Part shown: positions 47,901 to 62,900 of the stretch, piece by piece
Numbering within the stretch: the stretch's first letter is position 1
Layout: each line of letters opens with the position of its first letter
Origin: Ancistrus triradiatus
Taxonomy: Eukaryota; Chordata; Actinopteri; Siluriformes; Loricariidae
DNA length: 64,000 nt
Direction of reading: 5' to 3'
Assembly: GCA_025084515.1 (NCBI GenBank)
Contig: JAJAGP010000216.1
Coordinates: 157,001-221,000 of the forward strand
Position numbers and translations under genes: made by a program
Notes under the pieces: model-generated
What the model was told of the DNA's origin: nothing
What the model saw: the letters and a program-made list of their open reading frames with translations, nothing else
The model's database searches: none

Positions 47901-50900
47901 GCTTGTTTTAAGTTCCTTACTATAAGGAAATCAACAGAACATGTAATGTGTGTAGAATTTACCTTTTGAGTGTATATTAGGGGTCAGCAATATGTGTCAT
48001 TTATGATAATATCTTAATTGTAGTTTTAACAATGTGCGAGCTGACATTATCAAGTATGTCACTCACTTTGAAAAAAAAAACCAGTTAAAGCAGCGTGCTA
48101 GTATAGGCACCACAAAGGAAGCTAACATTTTATCTAGAAATGCACGACTGAAGTTAAAAATGAGTGAACAAACTGCACCAGGAGACAATACAGCCTTGTG
48201 GTTTATATAAGGCGCCGATCTGCAAACCATCTCGGAAATCACAACATTATAGAAGTTAAAGACAGCATGACAACTAACTTATTTCACCATCTGTGAACTA
48301 ACCACCGTGCAGAATATGAGGATTTTGACAGACTTTGGAAGACTGTCCATGACCGGCTTAACCAACTATGGTACCAGCACAAAAACACACTCGGAAAACT
48401 TTCGTGGAATCATTCTGCAAAAGATGGCAGTTGGCAACTTTTTCTTAAATATCCTTCAGTGTTATTTCCATTGATGTCATTGGTAAGAAACAATTCATGT
48501 CCTGTTAACAAGAGTAAACTAATACAGTGTAAGACTACAAACACATTTTTGAAGGATTCACAGTATCGTCTAATTACCATTATCGACAAATTCTAAGAAA
48601 ATGTTGAGATATCACTTTAAGGCGATCTCTCACACCCCTCCTGTATATACAGATCCAGCAGGCAACAGGTCAGGATCAGCGTATTAAAAGTTCACTTTAG
48701 AAGACCAGAACGATTCAAATTTCTAAATCAAATTTTGACTTTACAATGGGAATCCGATAACGCACATAAATACACATTCAGGAGAAACTGTACTTTTTTC
48801 ACAGGTACTCATTACTATACTCGCCTGCACTCTCCTGTGCTAAATGAGGAAATCAGCAGTGCGTGACATAATGAGTCACGTGGCGGGAGTGAAGAGTGCT
48901 GGGAAATGTAGTGAGGAAAAGCTGTGGTCGCGACATTATACATTGAATGTGTTAACATGCACTTAAAAATCCAATAACTGCGGAAAATCAGTTTGTCAGT
49001 CATTTGATCCATGAGTATACAGTACATGCCCTGGAGTAATCAAATGAAGCTCCGGGTTTACATGACTAAGGGGATAATTGGATTTCTGCTTTGCAACCAG
49101 CCGATAATCTCACAGAAATATGTCACGTAAACTTCAATGTTTAATATTAAGTAATCAAATTCTTCATTTTCTTCAGTATATATTACATTTCAGTCTCCAC
49201 AAAGTGTTCGATAGCCATTTAACGGGTGCTGCATTTAATTCCAGGGTTGCCAGATCTCTCGAAACAATCCCCCAACTTGATCAATGTAAATGAGCCCAGA
49301 ATGAGCAAAATCTCTGAGAATAAGAGATTAATCGGATCTGGCAACCCTGTTTGTTTTCCGCTAGCTACTCTGTGCACGTGTGCAGACTGCCAAATCCAAT
49401 TGAAATCGGATAGCTGGTATACATGCTATGAGAAATCAGATTACTGATTAAAATCCAGCTCTCTCTCATTGGATTACTTCATCTGATGTCTAGATCGGAG
49501 TATGCTGTATACATGACCACTGGACTATGATTATTAAGTGCATGTAAATGCTGTCATTGTACAATATAGTACAGGAGATATTCAACACTATTATAAAATA
49601 GGCTTTGTGTTAATGGTTTTGCCCAACTGTAGTTAACTTAAGGCATTTTAAGCATGTCTAAGGTAGGCTATGAGAGAGATATGTATGTAAAGTGATTGTC
49701 GCTCCCACTTCCACATGCTCCCTGGCTGAAACGTGGCCTTTTGTGCAAAAGCAAACAGTCGCCAGTCCATGGTCCACTTTCTCTGTCTCATTTTCTCCTC
49801 GTGTGAAGCCCAGGGCAAACAGCCATGTGTAGGGCCCCTAGGAAGGCTCCCAGATGTACTCGGGGAAACTCGGCGCCCTTTCAGCCTGGCTGAAATATGA
49901 GCGCTTTATCAGATCTCGCTCGAGACGCTGGGTACAGAGCCAATAAAGGAGAGAAAGCCACGACCGGGCAGGCGGGAGGAGGGGGGTATGGGTGCTTTTG
50001 TGCGATATTCACAAAGCTTCTCCTCGTGCCATTTGCACCTTCCATTGATGGATTGGTTGACACTTTGAATTGCAGATATCTGATCCTCTCGTGTCCGGTC
50101 CTGCAGAATGAGGCGGGGGATGGAAAGGCACGGAATTGTGCACAGTATCGGTGTTTGGATTCGCACGGCGCTGGGCGGTGGTGAGGGGTTGATAAATATT
50201 TTAGAATCAGACCCCTCGCTGGAGCGTTGGGGGGGATTTAAGATAAACAAGTGGCTGTGTTTAATATGCAGAATAAACCTCTGATCTTACTGGTAAATGT
50301 GTAAATTGAAACAGAAGAATGGCTGCGTTTCAGGGCAAGATTAATAAGATCTGTAAACACAAAACTCAGCCGTTTGCTCTTCAGCCCATGAGAAGATGCA
50401 AAATGAGTGCAAATAAATCAGTGTTTTGATGTGATGGGCTCCTACAGGGTAAGAAAATCCCCTAAAGTACCAGTGCTATCTTAATGAGGATTACCTGTGG
50501 CCTCTGGAGTGTAGACCTTTACCACCAAGTTAAATGGGGGTAGATCTGCTGAACAAAGGAGAGGGGAAATGTGAGGAACATGCACAAAACGTGGGCGTAC
50601 ATCCTTTATCCTGCAGGGCATGCCCACAAGTCAAAGCCACCCTTTCTTTCAGGATCCTGGTTTAATTTTATTTGTCCGAGTGCTTGTAATTTATAGGCTT
50701 TCAAATCTGAACCTGTTACACTCGGAGAAAACAGATCAATGTTTGATTTGTGAACCAGTAAAGCAACAGCTGTGGTGATATGCAAGGAAACCATAAACAC
50801 ACACAGATGCACTCACTGGAAATTTTAAGTGCACCTCCTTGTTTCTACACTCCTTGTCCATTTTGCACAATTACAGACTGTAGTCCATCTGTTTCTCTAC

Positions 50901-53900
50901 ATACTTAGTTATTCCCTTTTACTCTGTTCTCTAATGGTCAGGACCCCCACAGATCAGGTACTGTTTAGGTCGTGGATCATTCTCAGCACTGCACTGAAGC
51001 ACTTCTGGAGTTTTTAAACACCTCAGTGGACGGAAAATAGTCCACCAATCAAAAATATCCAGCCACCAGCATCCTGTGATGAAGGATTAGAGGATGACTA
51101 ACACAAACTGTGCAGCAACAGCTGAGCTACTGTCTCTGACTTTACGTTTTACAGTGTTTAAAAACTCCAGCAGCACTGCTTTGTCTGATCCACACACTAA
51201 CACACCACCACCACATCAGTGTCACTGCAGTGCTGAAAATGATCCACCACTCGAATAACACCTGATCTGTGGGGGTCTAAGAATGTATGTAGAGAAACAG
51301 ATGGACTACAGTCTAATTGTAGAACTACAAAGTGCTTCTATATGGTAAGTGGAACTGATCAAATGTAGAAACAACGTACCTAATAAAGTGACCAACTTAA
51401 ATTGTATTTTCTGTCTAGCACATTCCCTATGCTGGTTCAAACTAGTTACTTGGTGCAAATGGTTGAGCATCGGAATCATTTAATTTGTATTTTATTGCCA
51501 GGTAAGTTTTCACAAGCTAGGAATTTGTCTTGGTATAGTGGTGCATGACATAAAAATAAACAAGAATAAGAGAGAAAAACACCATCCAATACTAGGGACC
51601 ATATTTAGCATAATGATAAAGTTATTTCTTGCAATAAAGTCTGGGGATGCACCGATCTGATATAGTACTTCAGTATGGGGGTCGATATCATCCTGAAACT
51701 ATCCATGAAACACTAACATGTATTTAATGTTTCAATGTTTAGCAGGTTCTGGTGTTTATTTGTTGCTGATACTTTTTTAGTGTGTTTTAAAATCCACCCT
51801 AGGAGAACGTGTCCCATGTGTGTTCTGGTCAGCTCATGGTTTCTTGGGGTGTACTCTCAATAGGAGATCTGTAATATGCCCAAAACGCTACAAAAAGTAC
51901 AACCTTGAAGAACATTGTTCTGTGCAAATGTGATTTTTCTCCTCTACAAAAGTCGCAACGCGAGTGTGCTTGGTCCCAGAACGCTTAAGCCCGATGTTAA
52001 AACAACAATGCAAGTTTAATCCAGTACAAAAATGAGTGCAATTTTCAACAAGATGACATTTGTGTTAAGTGCAGTATGTCTTGCATACATAACCTTACTG
52101 GATGGAATATTTATGTCCTTTGTTTTTGTTTTCCATAGTTGCCCTTCCTAAGAGTCAAACCCCAGCGCCGTGCCCATCCCAATCGTGGCGCCGCTCCATG
52201 CAGTCCCCGTACCAGCTGCCTCACCCGCTGCCCCCACTGCCCGTCAGGAAGGGCGTGCGGGGCCGCCGGCCCAAGAGCCAGACCATCGCTATGCTGAAGG
52301 CCATGCAGAACGGCCAGAGTCAGAACAGTGCAGATAAGAGCATTGATGCCGAGCATCTGGAACCCAGGCTGCACAAAAAGAGGGGCCCCAAACCTGGCAG
52401 CAAGGTACGAAACTTAGAATCTTGTTTTCTTAAATGACAAGGCATTTCAAGAGATTACTTTAGGTTGTAGACGTTCAGCTGACAAAAGGATTTTAACCAG
52501 CTATTAAAGATATGTGCTGGCTAACGTCCACATTACGTTCTGTGAAGCAGTGGAAAAGTAGAGGGAAGTCATACACACAAACACTAGTAACTTGCACAAA
52601 AAGTCAAAGTTAGAACAGTCTCTAACCAAAACATTGAGTGTTTATAACTAGTTTGAAAGTAATCTTTTGTGTCCTTGTTTTTATGTAACCTTGTTTGTGT
52701 GTGTTGTTAAATAGCCATTGATCCTGAAAGCAACATTAAATAAACTAAACAAATACATTTTATTGCAAGGGCTCAATTATTGAATAAAATAATGTATCAG
52801 TACAGTACGATATACTGTAACATCTAGGGCTGCAACAACAAATCGATAATAATCGATTATTAAGTGTCTATAACGAATTTCATTATCGATTCGTTGTGTC
52901 GCATGATTTGTGTCCCTCACCTTATCATATCTGCTTACGTTACTTGCGGCACTTCGTCAACGCTGGAGGAAAAAAAAAAATGCAAGCGATTGAACGGAGA
53001 GAGGCGGAGCCTGCGGGGACGTGGAATTTTCAAAATAAGTTAGCGTTAAGAATTAAATAAATTCTAGAAATGAAACATGACCAACGCAGAGAAGAAGGTT
53101 CGGCTTAAGACCTCAAAAGTGTCGTAGCACTTCACGCTTCACACAACTAAACAATGTGTAACATGCAAGCTTTGCAAAAGTGATCTGACCTGACACGGGA
53201 GCACCCCTGTGCTGATACAGCCCTCGAAACGGAAACAGGTTGGAGTCAACGATGAGGATGAAGGGATCTCAACAACAGCGTAAGTCACCACAATATCCCG
53301 AGTTTGTTCCGTTGTGAAGTGAGGAAACGTAACGGCGCACTCACACTATGCGAACGGACACAGCACGGCTGATGCTGTTTTTCTGCTTGTTAGCTGGATA
53401 AGGACAGTGATGGAGTTAGCAGACACAGATATCCTATATTGGCCAGGCTAGCCAAGTCCTATTTATGCATTCCTGGTACTTCAACACTGTCTGAGCGTTT
53501 ATTTTCTGCGGCAGGAAATATAGTCTCTAAAAAGAGAGCCAGCTTTAGCCAGGAGCATGTTGACATGCTAACATTTTTGGCTTGCAATGCAAAGTTCCTA
53601 AAGAAAGAGTGTGAATGAGTTTGTATGTAGTGTTTGCATCAGAGATGCACTTATTTTTCTTTATTGTTTAAGTTGTTATTTTAATTTATTAATAAATTTA
53701 ATGTATTATTATTCATTTATTGTAAGCACTTATTTGCTCTGTTATTTGATGTTATATTTCTGAATAAAGACATGGAAAGTTTTTTCTAAAACCCAATTAA
53801 TCGGAAAAATAATCGACCGATTAACCAATTATTAAAATAATAATTAGTTGCAGCCCTAGTAACATCATATGTCGGGTAGTGCTGTAGTGTCTTTTTTGAG

Positions 53901-56900
53901 TCTGTTCACGGTTACATCATCTGGAGTTAAGACAGATTTTTTTCCCTATTAATAATTCCTATTTTATTTCCTATTATTTTTAAGACCTTGGCGATTAAAG
54001 TTGAAGATGTTAAACTGAGCATCCCTGTATAATATTACTGTATAACAAAAGGTAATACAGTAATGGTATGGCACAATTTAATTTCTTAAATACAATGAAA
54101 AATAAGAACTCTAATCAGAATAAGTGGGGTTACAAAGCATATAAAGCAAACTGTTTATGCAACAATGCAAACACTGTATTAATTCTTTTTTTAATTCGCG
54201 TCTTATTTGATTTTACTTTTAGTTCTGGCTTTAACTTCAGTTCCAGCCAACGAATCACTTCAGGTCTCGTAAGATTTTATGCGCACTGCTAGTAATTGCT
54301 GTAAAGATTACATTTATTAGGTATTTTAAACCGTTTTCAGTGTTTATTATAAAACCAAGAGATTAATTGAATCAGTGACCCATGGACTCGCAACGGTTAA
54401 GAGAACAGACACGCCTTTGTTACGTAATCCTATGGCGAAGATTAATGGCAGAGTAAAGTAACGTCTGAAATGAGCTGAATATATTTTTTTAGCCTCTTAT
54501 TAATGAGCCTGCCTGTCAGTTCATATGTCAGAGCGAATTACCCAAACGCGCCATTTATTCACCGTGAAGAATCATTTCCTCCTAAATGCTTCATTAAGCA
54601 CGACGCAGGAGAACTAACAATATGCGGATAGGCTCCTGATTTCAGCCGTGGCTCCCTGAGACTCGGAGCTCTACCGACATTGATTTCCCTCGCCTCATCT
54701 GTCTCTCTCCCTCTCCCCCTCTCGCCCCGTCTCTCCAGAGGAAACAGAGAGCTCTCCCGACTCTCTCCAGCACCACTCTCTCCTCGTCTCTCTCAGACGG
54801 AAGGCTCTCCAGTCTACAGATGACCAGAGACTCTGGAGTTTTGTCTACAGGTAATGTCTGGACCCGTTTTCATCAAGCCTGTCAAAATGAGTTCTCATGA
54901 CATTCATTTTTAAATGTGAATAGAAATTGAAGCTGATGGTCTGAATAAAGCAGCCAAAGTGTGAGTTATTTCTTTATGGATAGACTATTTAATTAAAAAG
55001 TACAGTGCCATTTCTGTCAGTGTCGGTCCTCTGGAATGCCAGTGTATACAGAACCAACCTTTATGGTTGGCACTGTATATTGAGTTGGGTAGAATCAACG
55101 GACAGCCACCAAACTGGGATCCGCCATTGCTTTATGACTGGGATTTAACAATTCAGAAAATGTTTCTCCATACAAGATGTATATAAAGTGGTGCCTCAGT
55201 TCCCATTGTCATTTCCTTCCAGAAGGCTTTGTTGAGAATTGAAACGACGAGTACGAGCAAATGTTTCCCTTAAGGAATAATGTAACTTGAATGAATCTGT
55301 GCCAGACCCCCAGAAAATCCACACTGTATAAGGCATTATATGCATTAATGGAGTTGTACAGGTGCTCCTGATTTATGATGGGGATACATTGCAGCAAATC
55401 CATCATAAATTGTATCATGAACTGAGTTTGTTTGGTAGCGCGGTCTAGACTGTATCATAGCGGAGATATGGAAAGGATCCTGTCATATGTTGATGTTTAA
55501 AACACTTACATTATGTTTAGTGAGTCATGGATTGAAAGTGAAAAGTAAGCAAACACTCAACGGGTCAACGAGTTCTGAGGAGTTCAAGTCATTCATATAT
55601 GGTGATCAGGTAGCGTGGTGGTGCATGTGGGTAGCACAGTCGCCACCCACCTCTGAGGTTTGATCCCGACCCCAGACCCTGTGTAGAGTTGACATGTCCT
55701 TCCCGTGTCCATGTGGATTTACTCCGGTTTCCACCCACATTTCAAAGACATGCATTAGGTTAATTGGTCACTCTAAATTGGCTCATGATTGGGTGTGTAT
55801 GCCTGTTGTGAATATAGTCATTGATGCTGATGCGTTGTTAAATAAACCTAAAAAGCAAACAAACAAGCATATGGTGATCTCAGACTTATAGACCTGCTTG
55901 AACATGTTAACACCAATAAGACACCGCGGCAAGAACCTGGTGCTGTGACCAGTATTGTGTAGCTTCATAGTTGAGATGTGGTTCCTCCTAGATGTGTACC
56001 ATTCACAGAAACATTGTACACTTGCTTTTCAGGGCTGAATTTTATAGGACAGGTGATGTGATCTTTTTACATTGCTGTATGGTACTGTAACAGCTACTTA
56101 GAACCCACTCTACAGTGGTGCTTAAGTTTGTAAACTCTAGAATTTTCTATATTTCTGCATAAATATGACCTAAAACAACATCAGATTTTCACACAAGTCC
56201 TAAAGGTAGATAAAGAGACTCAGTTAAAGAAATGAGACTAAAACATCATTCTTGGTCATTTATTTATTGAGGAAAATTGGATTATGGAATCGATTGGATT
56301 AAGGTCAGGACTTTGGCTTGGCCATTCCAAAACATTAACTTTTATTCTTCTTTAGCCATTCTTTGGTAGAATGACTTGTGTGCTTAGGGTTGTTGTCTTG
56401 CTGCATGACCCACCTTCTCTTGAGATTCAGTCCTGGCATTTTCCTTTAGAATTCTCTGATATCATTCAGAATTCATTGTTACATCAATGATGGAAATCTG
56501 TCCTGGCCCAGAAGCAGCAAAACAGGTCCAACCCATGATACTACCACCACCATGTTTCACAGATGGGATAACGTTCTTATGCTGGAATGCAGTGTCTTCC
56601 TTTCTCCAAACATAACGCTTTTCTTTTAAACCAAATAGTTCTATTTTGGTCTCATCCGTCCACAAAACATTCTTCCAATAGCCTTCTGGCTTGTCCGCGT
56701 GATCTTTAGCAAACTGCAGACGAGCAGCAATGTTTTTTTTTTTTTTTTGAGAGCAGTGGCTTTCTCCTTGTAACCCTGCCATGCACACCATTGTTGTTCA
56801 GTGTTCTTCAGATGGTGGACTCATGAACATTAACATTAGCCAATGTGAGAGAGGCCTTCAGATGCTTAGAAGTTACCCTGGGGTCCTTTGTGACCTCGCC

Positions 56901-59900
56901 AACTATTACACGCCTTGCTCTTGGAGTGATCTTTGTTGGTCGACCACTCCTGGGGAGGGTAACAATGGTCTTGAATTTCCTCCATTTCACACAATCTGTC
57001 TGACTGTGGATTGGTGGAGTCCAAACTCTTGAGCATTAACAACTGAGCATTAACAACTCTTTCTGCGGTCCTCTGAAATTTCCTTTGTTCGTGCCATGAT
57101 ACACTTCCACAAACGTGTTGTGAAGAGCAGACTTTGATAGATCCCTGTTCTTTAAATAAAACGGTGCCCACTCACACCTGATTGTGATCCCACTGATTGG
57201 AAACACCTGACTCTAATTTCACCTTCAAATTAACTGCTAATCCTAGAAGTTCACATACTTTTCCCAATCACTAATATGAACAAGTTTAATATTTTTGTCT
57301 CATTTGTTTAACTGGGTTCTCTTTATCTACTGTTAGGACTTGTGTGAAAATCTGATGATGTTTTAGGACATATGCAGAAATACAGAAAATTCTAAAGGGC
57401 TCACAAACTTTCAAGCACCACTATATATACCCAAATCTGTATTGAGTGTTCAGTAACTGATCAGTTTGCTCTGCTTTAGTGTGCGTGTACGTGAACAAGC
57501 ATGGCGAGTGCGGGCCACACCTGGACCGGAAGCTGATTCTGCAGCTGCCTGATCATTTTGGTCCCGGTCCGGTGAACACGGTTTTACAGCATGCGGTGCA
57601 GGCGTGTGTGGATTGTGCTTATCAGCCCAAAAACCTCTTCAGCTTCCTGCAGTCGCAGTCGGACGGCGGCGAGATCATCCGAGGTAGGAAAACTACTGAT
57701 TGAATGTGAAGTGTAGAAGGAAAGCAGGGCGATCAAACTGAGATGGTTTTTGAACAGTTGGCTAACATTAGTAAGATTTCCTGTATCAAATTGTAGTTCC
57801 ATGATGTATTTTAACTCTTCTGATTTTGACCGTTATTTACAATTTCAAGCTGGTAAAATCTCCATAGATCTACCATGTGTAGAGGGACTTGTGCGAGTGC
57901 ATCTGTTGATATGAAATATGGAAATCTGATCTGACTCAGTCACGTATACAGAGAAACCTTTTGGTGTGTGGGTGGGTAAGTGGGTGGGTGGCTGATGTCT
58001 TCTGGCTTAAGGTAATGAAGAATGACATGTGGGTGTAACCTGGTTTGAGGCATTAGACTGGGGCTACCCCCTGGGGGGTGTGTGTGCACGAGGAGAGCGA
58101 GTGAGTTAGCGTGGCCATCTGCTCCAGTGGTCTGCTTCCCTAATGTAGCCAGACCCCCACAATGGGTGAGTGGGATTAGCAAACAAAGGAAACCCCCTTA
58201 TGTGTGGAATTAAGATGAGCTGCTCTTATTATCTATACTGTAATGCAGTGTAGTGTTGAATTAAAGCTCATGTGCAATATTGCATGCGTACAGTCTTGTG
58301 TAAAAGTTTTGGCACTGTGGTTAAACGCCTTTTTAAAAAAAATTTTATTGAGAATCGTGAACCCTTGAGTGCCTTTGTATTTATTACATGGTCAATGTAA
58401 TGTGTGGTGTGTCTCAGTTCGCTCTGACGGAGGGATCCACTACGTGAAGTTGCCCCGAGCCTCCAGCGCGTCGTTTGTGCTGCGCTTCCTCGAGACCCTG
58501 TGTCACCACCTGCAGTGTGATAACCTGTTCAGCAGCCAGCCGTTCAGTCCGCTAGCCACGAACACACACAACAGCTATGACCGGAGCAAGTCAGGTACCG
58601 GTGGGGCTGTGTTTAAAAGATTATCCTCCTGAAACTGGCTGACTAATATATACAGCAGTACCTCAGTTCTTGTCGGTAATTCGTTCCAGAGGCTTGTCGA
58701 GAACCAAAAACGATGAGTATGAGCACATTTTTCCCATAAGGAATAATGTAAATTGAATTAATCTGTGCCCCCCAGAAAATCCACACTGTATAAGGTATTA
58801 TTAATGGAGTTGTATTGTGGAGTTGTATGTTCTGACACAAGCGATGAGTTTAATGTAATCTATACTGTATCATAGCAGAACCAACCTTATTGTTGAAAAC
58901 ACTTATACATTAACCTAGAGTTGGCCAAAATCATTAAGACAAAGCTTGTTTTATAATAGTGTTGATACTCTCATGTAATTTAGTGAGCAATGGATTGAAA
59001 GTGAAAAGTAAAAGCAAAACACTTACTCCCTTGACGAACTCCGGGCGCTAGCATAGCTGCTAAGCTAACTGCAGCCTGTGTTCTTGAGGATTCAGTTCCT
59101 GTGTTCTTTCGGCTGGCTGTTTAAGTAACTTTTCTAAGACCCATGGGGATTGAAAGAGCTATTGAGATTCTGAATCACTGAATTTTGAATCATGAGTCGT
59201 GAATCGAGTTTTGGCTGAAACGAATCAAAACTGAGGTACAACTGTACTGTTTTGGAAACTGGTGCCTGTGTATTCTTAAAGGTCTTTTGTGGACCATATG
59301 AATCAAATGCCTGTTTTTGACCTGTTTCTGACTGCCTTCCTGTAACCCTGGACCAGATCAGTTTCAGTAATCATTTCCTGAATCATCTGTCTTATTTTGC
59401 TTTACAGTGAAGGAGGAAATGACAGAGGCTTTATCTGTAGTTCGGGCTACCAGACGCTTCACCAGGGATTCCTCCACCTATAGCACTCCAATGTCCCCGA
59501 AACCTCCTAGAATGGACACGCACTCCTCTGAAGGTACTTGTACTTTCTATTAATCCAGTCTGTGAGCAGAAATGTAAACAATGTAGAGACTCAAGGACTA
59601 CTTGATGCAGTCCTATAAGATGGATGTTTATTAACTTATGAAAGGACGTTGACTAGAAAAAACATGCATCTTTTGTTGTTACTCTCTGCAATGAAATAAA
59701 TAATGAAGTAAATATAAGGAACACTTTTTTTTTTTGGTATTTTCAATGCCGTCCCAACTTGGGGTTGTAATACTTTACATGCATGAGGTTGTTTTCCAGT
59801 AAAATGGCAAATTTTTCGATGACCTAGATCAAAAGCAGATCTAATGCAGTACTATACGTTTAAGAACATAATTTTGTCCTCAAACATTTGCACAAGAACG

Positions 59901-62900
59901 TATCGACTCAGTAGACTACTGAAATGCACGCGTGAAATGTTATCTCATTATTACTAAAATGTTTTCTCTTTTTTTTGCACTTCTGAGCTTGTTCTGTACA
60001 TGTAAACACACTCGCAGTTAAACATTCTACATACAGAGGTGAATGTGTGCAGTTTATGGACCATACACCCCCGAACCTCTTACAGTATCTTGCATTAGCA
60101 CTCGAGTTAATTGGCAGGATGGAGTGTTTCCTGCTGCTGCAGCTGAAAAGCGGGTAGCAGGAGTTCAGCATCTCTCTTCGTTCCCTAATTAAGCACCGAG
60201 CGTTTAACACTCGTCTGATCTGAATGGGTAAAACCATCCCCCATGCAGCCCCTGTGCCTAATGAAAGTGGCCGCATTGTTAACTAATTAGTGCCGCAGAC
60301 ATCGGAAGGACTTTGGCACCCTGTAGTTTTGTGGGGTTGTTTTTATATTACATGGTAGCCTTGCCTTGCCTTGAGGCTGTCCCGTACAGTCCAGATTTAC
60401 ATGTTGATTTGTCTGTGAGCAGAGCAAAAATAGGACACATTTCTGCTAATTCTAATGAACCATTCATTAACAACGAAGCACTTCTAGAGCTGACAATTTT
60501 GTTTGTCCAATATGTGTATTAGGGCTGTCAACGTTTGGTCACATGACCAAATTTGACCCTAAAAATAAGTCCCATAAATCCTGGCTGAAATGCTGTTTAC
60601 ATGCACTTAATCGGATCATAGTCAGATTTCTGCCAGTTATCTGATTATTCAGTTTTCTCAGTCTGTGCATGCACACCAGCCTGACCGACATGCAGTGGTG
60701 CTTGAAAGTTTGTGAACCCTTTAGAGTTTTCTATATTTCTGCATAAATATGACCTAAGACATCATGAGATTTTCACACAAGTCCTGAAAGTAGATGACGA
60801 GAACCCAGTTAAACAAATGAGACAAAATATTATACCTTGTCTTCCCTGAGCAGATACTGCACCGGCTGAGAACGGAGTCTCTACAGAGCAGCAGGTCGCC
60901 GAGGAACCCATGGACACCAGCTCTGCACCATCCGAAAATCACAGTCCAGCTGCAAGCAACCCACACTACACCTCCCAGCATCCCCCTGTGCGTCGGATCT
61001 CCTCCAACCCTGCCGAGCTGGCCGCCACGCGCATGCTCAGACGAGTGGAAGGTACGCTATGTAAGACTCTACTTCTACTTTCACACAGCGTAGGGACGTC
61101 CTGATCTGCTCTGATCAGATTTGGTCTGGTCTGATTACTTTTCAGTTCTTTAGGTTGTTTTCAGAGGTTGTGTTTCTGTTTCAACAATTCATGAACCATT
61201 TGTTTTGGAGCCACTAAAAGTGAATGAATCCAAATCTGAGCCTCTGGTGCCTATTCCTTGAGAACACCGGGTGCAGTACGGACTGATGTTAGAGGCGTTG
61301 GCCAAAATCGACATGGATTGGACATTACCATAGTCATACAGTAGTTTAGATACTTTGCACATAGGGTCTTAGAATATAGATGAAAACACTATAAAACATT
61401 TAGAACAGTACAATACTGTATGTTACAGTATTTATCTTTGTATATTTTATAAAATCTGAAACACTCACCGACAACAAAAACTAAATGAGCATTGCCATGT
61501 TTGCTTTCTTCAAGACTGTGATTCTCTCTTCAGTCAGCAGGTGTCCCAAAGGTGTGCTCTTTCCAGTTTTCTGTCATTCAGACACGAATTATATGTATAT
61601 GAGACATATTGGCTACTATAATTCTTAGCACCCAACATCCATTCACATGTACAGTCTCTTTGCATGTGGACTAGATATCCTGTTCTGTTATCATAGTGTG
61701 TGTTTGGTGTGTTTCAGCTGCCAGCTCCACAACAGGTCCTGATCACAAGATGACCGAGCGAGAGCCGTCCAATAAGAGCCCGTCCTCCTGGAGCATAGAG
61801 GAAGTGATGCAGTTTGTGCGCGATGCCGACCCTCAGGCGTTAGCGCCTCACGCCGAACTCTTCAGGAAGCATGTGAGTGCCATTATCTGCTGTCTGTAAA
61901 ATAAGCAACATCTAATCTCAGTCCTGTTCTTAAACCTGATATTTCGCCAGTACAGAGGACTGTAAGTAAAGAATCGGTTCTCTGTGCCACAGCAGCGACA
62001 TTTCTATGAACAAATAACCGGATTTGGCAGCCTGGAACCAACTCTTTTGTGGTGGAGTAGTGTGAAATGGTTCTAGAGACCAGCACTAGAAGACTGTCAG
62101 TGAGAGATTGTGCAACAGTTCCAGATTAGGCATTTGCACTTGAATCGGGACCTGTTCTAGGATCCAGCAGTGGAACCGGTATTCAACAGTATCAGTTTTA
62201 GGTTGGGTCCTGCAACTAATACGTGACGGAAAAGTGCAGAATCTGTTTTATTCACCTCTTCCTGAGAAAGCATGGGAATGATCTGGGCACCAATAATGGG
62301 ACACATCAGTGGAAAAACATGTTACAGTTGGAGCTTAAGCAGTAGCATTAGTACTAGTACTTGCACCCTTCCAGTGGAGAATAGAGAATCTGCTTTAAGC
62401 TCTGGTCCTTGCAGTCAGTGTCGCTCATCACTACTTAGAAGGGGTTTATACATACTTTTGGGTTGTCCTGACACTCAGTGGAAAACCATGGAATGACTCT
62501 AGGTTAGACATTGGAATGAGAGCCGCTTTCGCACCAAACAGTTCTAAGGACAAATTTGGGAGGAACTACCCCCCATGGAGCTCCCTCGTGAACAATAATC
62601 ATTCCAGGGCTTTTTTTGGTTTGCATTCGCACCGCCAGCAGGAACGGTATGTGACTCTGAAGTCCTCATCGCATTTAGCCTCAATAAGGCCTGGATTTCA
62701 TTAATGAATTCCATTTTAAGAGCGAAGATCTGTTGTTTCTATGGCTACCAGTGTACAGTTACAGTGGTGCTTGAAAGTTTGTGAACCCTTTAGAATTTTC
62801 TATATTTCTGCATAAATTTGACCTAAAACATCAGATTTTCATACAAGTCCTAAAAGTAGATAAAGAGAACCCAGTTAAACAAATGAGACAAAAATATTAT

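Noticed and set aside
49897..50250. Open frames on both strands of a CG-richer patch
   Set aside because: Neither shows a known domain or flanking splice sites in phase with scml2. A cryptic exon cannot be excluded.
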